Of a stretch of 64,000 bases of DNA, positions 59,456 to 64,000 are shown piece after piece. Location: contig NZ_CP092417.1 of assembly GCF_023716865.1 (NCBI RefSeq), positions 1,900,001 through 1,964,000 of the forward strand, in the 5' to 3' direction. This DNA comes from Endozoicomonas sp. SCSIO W0465. Lineage in GTDB: Bacteria > Pseudomonadota > Gammaproteobacteria > Pseudomonadales > Endozoicomonadaceae. Under the pieces are notes generated by a model. That model ran no database searches, was not told where the DNA came from, and saw nothing but the letters and a program-made list of their open reading frames with translations. Both the position numbers and the translations under genes were made by a program. The first letter of the stretch is position 1. Each line of letters begins with the position of its first letter.

Positions 59456-61084
59456 TAGTGAGCCGGTCAAATATATTGAACGACAGGTGTTTGAACCAGG
59501 GAGACCGGGTGAATTTGAAGTAACGGCCCATAGAGCTGAAGTAAAAATCTGCACTTGTGGTTGTCGGAATCAGGCTGAATTCCCGGAAGGTGTTACCGCT
59601 GCCGCACAATATGGCTCAGCCACACAGGCTATGGCCGTCTATCTTAACCAATACCATTTCCTGCCTTTTAAGCGCGTGTCAGAGTATTTTAATACTCTCT
59701 ATAAAATGAGTGTAAGTGCAGGCACTGTCGCCAATTTTGTGGCCAGAACCTATGAAAATCTGGCTTCTACTGAAGAGGTTATTCGTGACGCCTTGCGGGA
59801 ATCGTCTGTTGCCGGAGCCGATGAAACGGGTATGCAGGCCGAGGGCTCTTTGCACTGGCTACACGTTATGCGGGATGAACAATGGACGCTCTACTACTTG
59901 TCTGAAAAGCGAGGTCGTGAGGCCATGGACACGATGGGCATACTGCTAACATTTGCAGGCGTTCTGGTTCATGATCATTGGAAATCCTATTTTGCATATG
60001 CGGCAACTCACGTACTTTGCAATGCCCATCACCTGAGGGAGCTTTTGGGTGTTGTTGATAGGGACAGCAATCAACTGGCGTTGCGATTGATGAAGCTACT
60101 GAGGCTTTCCTGGCATTACTGCAAGGGCTTTAAGACCATAGGTATGCTACAGATGCCAAGTGTTGTCTGTGAACGAATCGAGAAGATTTATGACCGGTTG
60201 CTTCAGCGGGCTCTAATGAAAGAAGTCGTCTATATGGAGAAGCAACGAGAGGAGCTTAAGCGCAAGAAAGTCAAGAATACTAAAGCTTACAATCTCTTCA
60301 AACGACTCACTGAGTTCAAGGCTGAGACACTGCGCTTCATGTCAGATTTTACCATTCCCTTCGATAACAATGGCAGTGAGCGGGATGTTCGAATGGCCAA
60401 GTTAAAGCAGAAAATCTCAGGCTGCTTCAGGAGTGCAGACGGTGGTTCTATGTTTGCACGGATTCGCAGCTATTTGTCGTCTGCCAGAAAACAGGGAATG
60501 GACATATATCAATCACTTCATAGAGCTGTTCGGAATTACTGTAATATGCCTTTGCTCAGTGCTGAATAGTTACCTTTTTTGTTTGCCAAGCTTAGCTTAG
60601 ACAAGCCCATATAAAACTTTGTGTCTTCGTGTCTTTGTGGTTCAAGGCTTTTTTAGAGCACAATGCTGCTGAAAACAAAACCGGCAATCACCGAGAACAC
60701 AACCGACATCAGACCCGGCAGCATAAAGCTGTGGTTAAACACGTATTTGCCAATACGAGTCGTGCCAGTGCTGTCAAAGTCGATAGCTGCAATGATCGGA
60801 CCGTAGTTAGGTACAAAGAAGTAACCGTTAACCGCCGGGAACATGGCAACCAGGGACGCTACTGGCAAACCGAGAGCCACACCCAGGGGCATCAGTGTCG
60901 ACGTGGTTGCACCCTGGCTGTTAACCATCACAGACAGAACAAACAGTGCGATGGCAAATGCCCATGGAGCACTTTGAACCAGGTCAGAGATACTGCCTTT
61001 CAGCAGCGCATCGTGAGCACCGAAAAAGCTGTCGCCCAGCCAGGCAATACCGAAGATAGCAATGATTGCCCGCATACCCGCTAG

Positions 61085-62798
61085 GAGGCTGTCCGAGAAT
61101 AGCCTGATTAAGTATAATCAGGCATCTTCTGCCCACTTTGTTGTTGCCGAAACGGATGTCATCAATCAAATTCAAAGATAACCCTGCTGATTTTGACCAG
61201 CACCTGATGTTCCCATCGAACATCTTCGACCTGCTGCCACCAGATCATGATTGCTTCGTTTTTGAAGATATCTTCAAGCATATCGACACCTCTGAAGTGG
61301 AAAAGCAGTATCACCATCTTGGCCAGAATGCCTACCACCCACGACTGATTATATCGATCCTGATCTATGCCTATAGCCATGGTGTGTTCAGCTCCAGGGA
61401 GATTGAACGGCGCTGCAATCAGGACTTGGCTTTCATGTATATCGCCAAACAGCACTGCCCAAATTTCCGGGTGCTCAGTGACTTTCGTAAAAACCAGGCC
61501 ACCTTTTTTAAAAGCAGTTTCAAACAGAGCGTGCTGCTCGCCCGGGAACTACAGATGGCCTCGCTGGGCCACATCGCTCTTGATGGTTCCAAATTCAAAG
61601 CCGACTCATCAAAGCATAAGGCCATGAGCTACGCACGACTTAAGGCCAAAGAAGCTGAATTAATGGCTGAAGTTGAGGCCCTGATTAAAAAAGCCGAAAC
61701 CAGTGACAGTGAAGAGGACGATGCTTATCAGCAGGAGACTGGCTACAGCATTCCTGAAGACTTGCAATTCAAGCAGGAACGGTTAGAGAAAATCCAGGAG
61801 GCCAAAAAAGCGCTTGAAGAACGGGAACAGGCCCTGAATCCCGATAAGCCGATAGACGACAAAAAGCAAATCAGCTTTGCTGATCATGATGCCAGGATCA
61901 TGGGTAAAAAAGGCAGTGGCTATCAGTACAGTTATAACGCCCAGATCAGCGTCGACAGCGATAATGGTATCATTGTTGGCCAGCACATCAGCCAGCATGC
62001 CAATGACAAGCAGGAAGTAAAGCCTGCACTTGAAGCCATTGCAGAAGCAACAGATAACGCGTCCATTGGCAAAATGAGTGAGGATAATGGCTATTACTCA
62101 GGGCCCAACCTGCAAGCGTTTGATGATGCGAACATTGACGCTTACATGGCTACGGATCGACAGGAGAAGCCTGCAACAGAGGGACTGGAAGACTCTGACA
62201 GAAAGTTTGTCAAAGCGGATTTTATTTACCATGAAGCAGACGACAGCTTTACCTGCCCTGCCGGTGAGAAGCTGATTTATAACACGGCTAGCAAAGCAAA
62301 ACACAAAAGCTACCGCGTCAGTAAAGATATCTGCCGGGATTGCCCGTTACGTAAAAGGTGCAGTGGTGACAACAAAGACCCGGGGAAAGTGATTCGCACA
62401 GACCGCCACGAAGCCATACGCCAGGCGATGAACCGCAAAATGGAAACCAAAGAGGCCAAAGCGGTTTATGAGCGTCGCAAGGTGATTGCGGAACCGCCTT
62501 TTGGCCAAATCAAGAACTCAGGATTCAGAGGGTTCAGTGTCCGGGGTAAGGAAAAAGTGGCTGGAGAATTTTCACTGGTCTGCAGTGCTTATAATTTCAA
62601 AAAAATTGTCAAATCGGTTTCAACGGGATCAATCCGTCTTGAAGAAGCAAAAAGGCTTAAAATGGCAGCATAAAGGCAAGCAAAAGGGTAAAAAACGCAA
62701 TTTTTACCCCAAAACAGGCTAAATTTAGGTCAATATTTGATCAGCCAAGAAAATGCTGAAGCTTTCGTTTTTTCAATAGCTAGTTCTCGGACAGCCTC
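61085..62798 (+). mobile_element. IS1182-family element in the dcu gene
   Basis: 1,714 bp, ends GAGGCTGTCCGAGAATAG and CTAGTTCTCGGACAGCCTC. The 4-bp palindromic target CTAG is duplicated at 61081-61084 and 62799-62802. These ends nearly match those of MITE B at 5728-5934. Confidence 0.94.
61156..62673 (+). CDS. IS1182-family transposase
   Basis: About 505 residues; I prefer the ATG at 61156 (MSSIKFKDNPADF) over an upstream TTG at 61138. The N-terminal domain (HPRLIISILIYAYSHGVFSSREIERRC) and the first catalytic Asp in IALDGSKFKADSSK are clear. SEDNGYYSGPNLQAF (Asp), a Cys-rich insert (CPAGEKL ... CRDCPLRKRC) and the final block with Glu in RRKVIAEPPFGQIKNSGFRGF follow. A charged coiled coil lies at about 165-235. 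The intact frame suggests it may be active and could mobilise MITE B. Confidence 0.92.
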   Translation: MSSIKFKDNPADFDQHLMFPSNIFDLLPPDHDCFVFEDIFKHIDTSEVEKQYHHLGQNAYHPRLIISILIYAYSHGVFSSREIERRCNQDLAFMYIAKQHCPNFRVLSDFRKNQATFFKSSFKQSVLLARELQMASLGHIALDGSKFKADSSKHKAMSYARLKAKEAELMAEVEALIKKAETSDSEEDDAYQQETGYSIPEDLQFKQERLEKIQEAKKALEEREQALNPDKPIDDKKQISFADHDARIMGKKGSGYQYSYNAQISVDSDNGIIVGQHISQHANDKQEVKPALEAIAEATDNASIGKMSEDNGYYSGPNLQAFDDANIDAYMATDRQEKPATEGLEDSDRKFVKADFIYHEADDSFTCPAGEKLIYNTASKAKHKSYRVSKDICRDCPLRKRCSGDNKDPGKVIRTDRHEAIRQAMNRKMETKEAKAVYERRKVIAEPPFGQIKNSGFRGFSVRGKEKVAGEFSLVCSAYNFKKIVKSVSTGSIRLEEAKRLKMAA

Positions 62799-63699
62799 CT
62801 AGGAATACATCACCACGGCTTGCTTCACCAACATCAGCTTTACCCAGCCATACAATCAGTGCAGATACCGCCAGCATGATGATTTCAATGGTGTGAGCCA
62901 TGGACATGGCTGAGCCATTGAACTGAGGACGTAAAGCAGGAATAGCCCCCATTACAACGACCATAACGGCGCCTAACAGGAACAGCAGAACGGAGATTTT
63001 CGCGCCCGGCTTCAGTTCAGCAACAGAAACCGTGGTCGTCTCTTCCATCTTGCGTCGAAACTCCGGGTCTTCCATGCGGCGCTGAAATTCAGGGTCATCC
63101 TTCAGCTCTTTACCCAGCTTATTGCTCACCAGGGCAGCCAGGAACAAGCCAACAATCGTTGCAGGAATCGTTATTCCCAAAATCTGTCCCAGGGTAATGT
63201 CATACTTTGTGGACATAATAGTCAGCATGGCAACGGTGGCCGCTGCAATCGGGCTGGCAACAATACCTACCTGAGAGGCGATTACCGCCATGGACATAGG
63301 GCGCTCCGGGCGAACACCAGTACGGCGGGCAACTTCTGCAATAACCGGAAGTACAGAGTAAGCGACGTGACCCGTACCGGCAAACATGGTGAAGAAGTAA
63401 GTGACCGCCGGCGCAATAAAAGTAATACGCTTTGGATTTCTTCTGAGAATACGTTCAGCCATTTGTACCAGGTAGTCCATACCACCGGCAGCCTGCATAC
63501 AGGCGGCAGCTGAGACCACTGCCAGAATCATCAACATAACGTCAATCGGCGGAGACGTCGGCTGAATACCGAAAACAAAAGAGAGAATGGCAAGACCAAC
63601 ACCACCCATCAAACCAAGACCGATACCCCCGATACGTGCACCCACCAGGATGCACAGAATCACGACGGCCAACTGCAGCCAGATCATAATTACCCCCAA

Positions 63700-63936
63700 A
63701 CCGTTCTGTCGAACAGTTTAAAAAATTTAAAAATAAGAAAAATAAGTAGGGGCTCAGTCTACAGCAGATAATTTTTATACCAATTGACTTGCAGCAACAC
63801 TTCATTAAACATCAATGATTTATAAATATCATTTCCAAAAAATAGCAAAAATTATCAGACATTCTTTTTCTTTAACAATAAGCGACAAGTAACCTGTCAA
63901 AACTGAAATCCGGGCAGAGCATCAAGCAATGTTTTG
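63700..63936. other. Upstream region of the dcu gene
   Basis: 237 bp, strongly AT-rich, between the dcu start and the next IS end. It should hold the dcu promoter (expected to respond to oxygen/FNR), but I could not assign a site with confidence. No gene seen. Confidence 0.35.
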
Positions 63937-64000
63937 GTAATTTCTCAAAAACTGCTGGCAGCACCACACGGAAGATGACGTGAAGCCTCCTCAATCAGGT
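63937..64000. mobile_element. Start of another copy of the second IS66-type element
   Basis: The last 64 bases match the left 64 bases of the element at 49292-51017 base for base, starting with the GTAATTTCTC end. The copy is in the same orientation and continues beyond the window. Its target duplication would be the preceding 8-mer ATGTTTTG. Confidence 0.93.

Larger units (their letters stand above)
57348..60569 (+). pseudogene. IS66 transposase (TnpC), split by an insertion
   Basis: The N-terminal 138 or so codons (coiled coil and first zinc-binding cysteines) lie at 57348-57760. The remaining part, including all DDE residues, resumes at 59462-60569 after the ISNCY-like element. The downstream frame is open into the inserted element, giving a chimeric 459-codon frame from 59190, but this is an accident of insertion rather than a gene. 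Inactive in cis. Confidence 0.9.
57259..60573 (+). mobile_element. IS66-family element copy 4, interrupted by an ISNCY-like element
   Basis: Opposite orientation to copies 1-3. Ends match them, and the 8-bp duplication CTTTTTTG lies at 57251-57258 and 60574-60581. Without the inner insertion (57755-59455 plus a 6-bp duplication) it is 1,608 bp. A few point differences from copies 2 and 3 are visible (for example Arg to Gln in the ADETG(R/Q) region is one residue further on, ADETGM-Q-AEG). Confidence 0.95.
60653..63699 (-). pseudogene. Anaerobic C4-dicarboxylate antiporter (DcuA/DcuB family), split by IS1182
   Basis: The minus-strand frame starts at 63699 and encodes the Dcu N-terminal two thirds ([54 protein letters not shown]). 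It reaches SRGDVF at 62800. After the IS (61085-62798) the frame resumes with [21 protein letters not shown] and ends with [18 protein letters not shown] at 60653. Joining across one CTAG restores SRGDVFLAGMRAI exactly. The family exchanges fumarate or aspartate for succinate during anaerobic growth. Both DcuA and DcuB features occur, so I give no symbol. The rejoined length is about 450 residues, as expected. Confidence 0.9.

Noticed and set aside
59190..59460. In-frame extension upstream of the IS66 transposase C-terminal part
   Set aside because: It is the 3' end of the ISNCY-like element read in another frame, created by insertion, not a fusion protein.

Overview
The window looks like part of the chromosome of a gammaproteobacterium, most plausibly a host-associated member of the Oceanospirillales such as Endozoicomonas. 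This is an inference from gene content: class Ia ribonucleotide reductase with a YfaE-type ferredoxin, a TRAP transporter, rsx/rnf, cysDN, LpxO and DUF3094. It also fits the heavy insertion-sequence load and several unrecognised proteins of eukaryote-like appearance. No rRNA gene is present, so the assignment rests on protein resemblance only.

Layout. 1-4.2 kb: nrdA, nrdB and a small ferredoxin. 4.3-13.7 kb: a TRAP dicarboxylate/keto-acid operon (dctP, dctQ, dctM) followed by a sensor kinase and a NarL-type regulator. Two MITE-like elements sit between dctP and dctQ. A nested pile of IS elements (ISKra4 remnant, IS66, IS701-like) has removed the 3' end of dctM and the 5' end of the kinase gene. 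13.9-21 kb: ridA, a CPA2 antiporter, then a probable nth / GH84 glycosidase / dapE / small-protein operon on the minus strand, and a di-heme lipoprotein. 21-26 kb: a DUF3943 outer-membrane protein gene cut by an IS4-like element, plus two unrecognised genes. 26.1-32.1 kb: rsxABCDGE on the minus strand, with a frameshift in rsxC. 32.5-35.3 kb: a short-chain dehydrogenase, a FAD amine oxidase and 5-formyltetrahydrofolate cyclo-ligase.

35.4-44.2 kb is the accessory zone of greatest interest. It holds a 708-residue protein with two segments matching the eukaryotic basic helix-loop-helix pattern and duplicated C-terminal coiled coils, a 525-residue protein with 43-45-residue helical repeats, and a small basic unknown protein. 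These are interspersed with an aminotransferase, an M48 lipoprotein protease, YjjX, a gamma-glutamylcyclotransferase-like protein and glutaredoxin 4. 44.6-47.2 kb: a 2-Cys peroxiredoxin, a tandem tRNA-Asn/tRNA-Lys/tRNA-Asn/tRNA-Lys array and a type II NADH dehydrogenase. 47.2-64 kb is dominated by IS elements, between which lie DUF3094, an lpxO pseudogene, a methyltransferase, cysDN and a Dcu dicarboxylate antiporter gene split by IS1182.

Mobile DNA. A single-ORF IS66 element of 1,608 bp is present four times: two intact copies, one interrupted by an IS701-like element and one by an ISNCY-like element. Three copies carry perfect 8-bp target duplications; the copy at 8,910 has none and sits at a deletion. 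A second IS66-type element is present whole at 49,292 and runs off the window end at 63,937. At least five host genes (dctM, the sensor kinase, the DUF3943 gene, lpxO, dcu) are damaged by insertions, and rsxC and lpxO carry frameshifts. This suggests ongoing gene decay, although sequencing error could explain the frameshifts.
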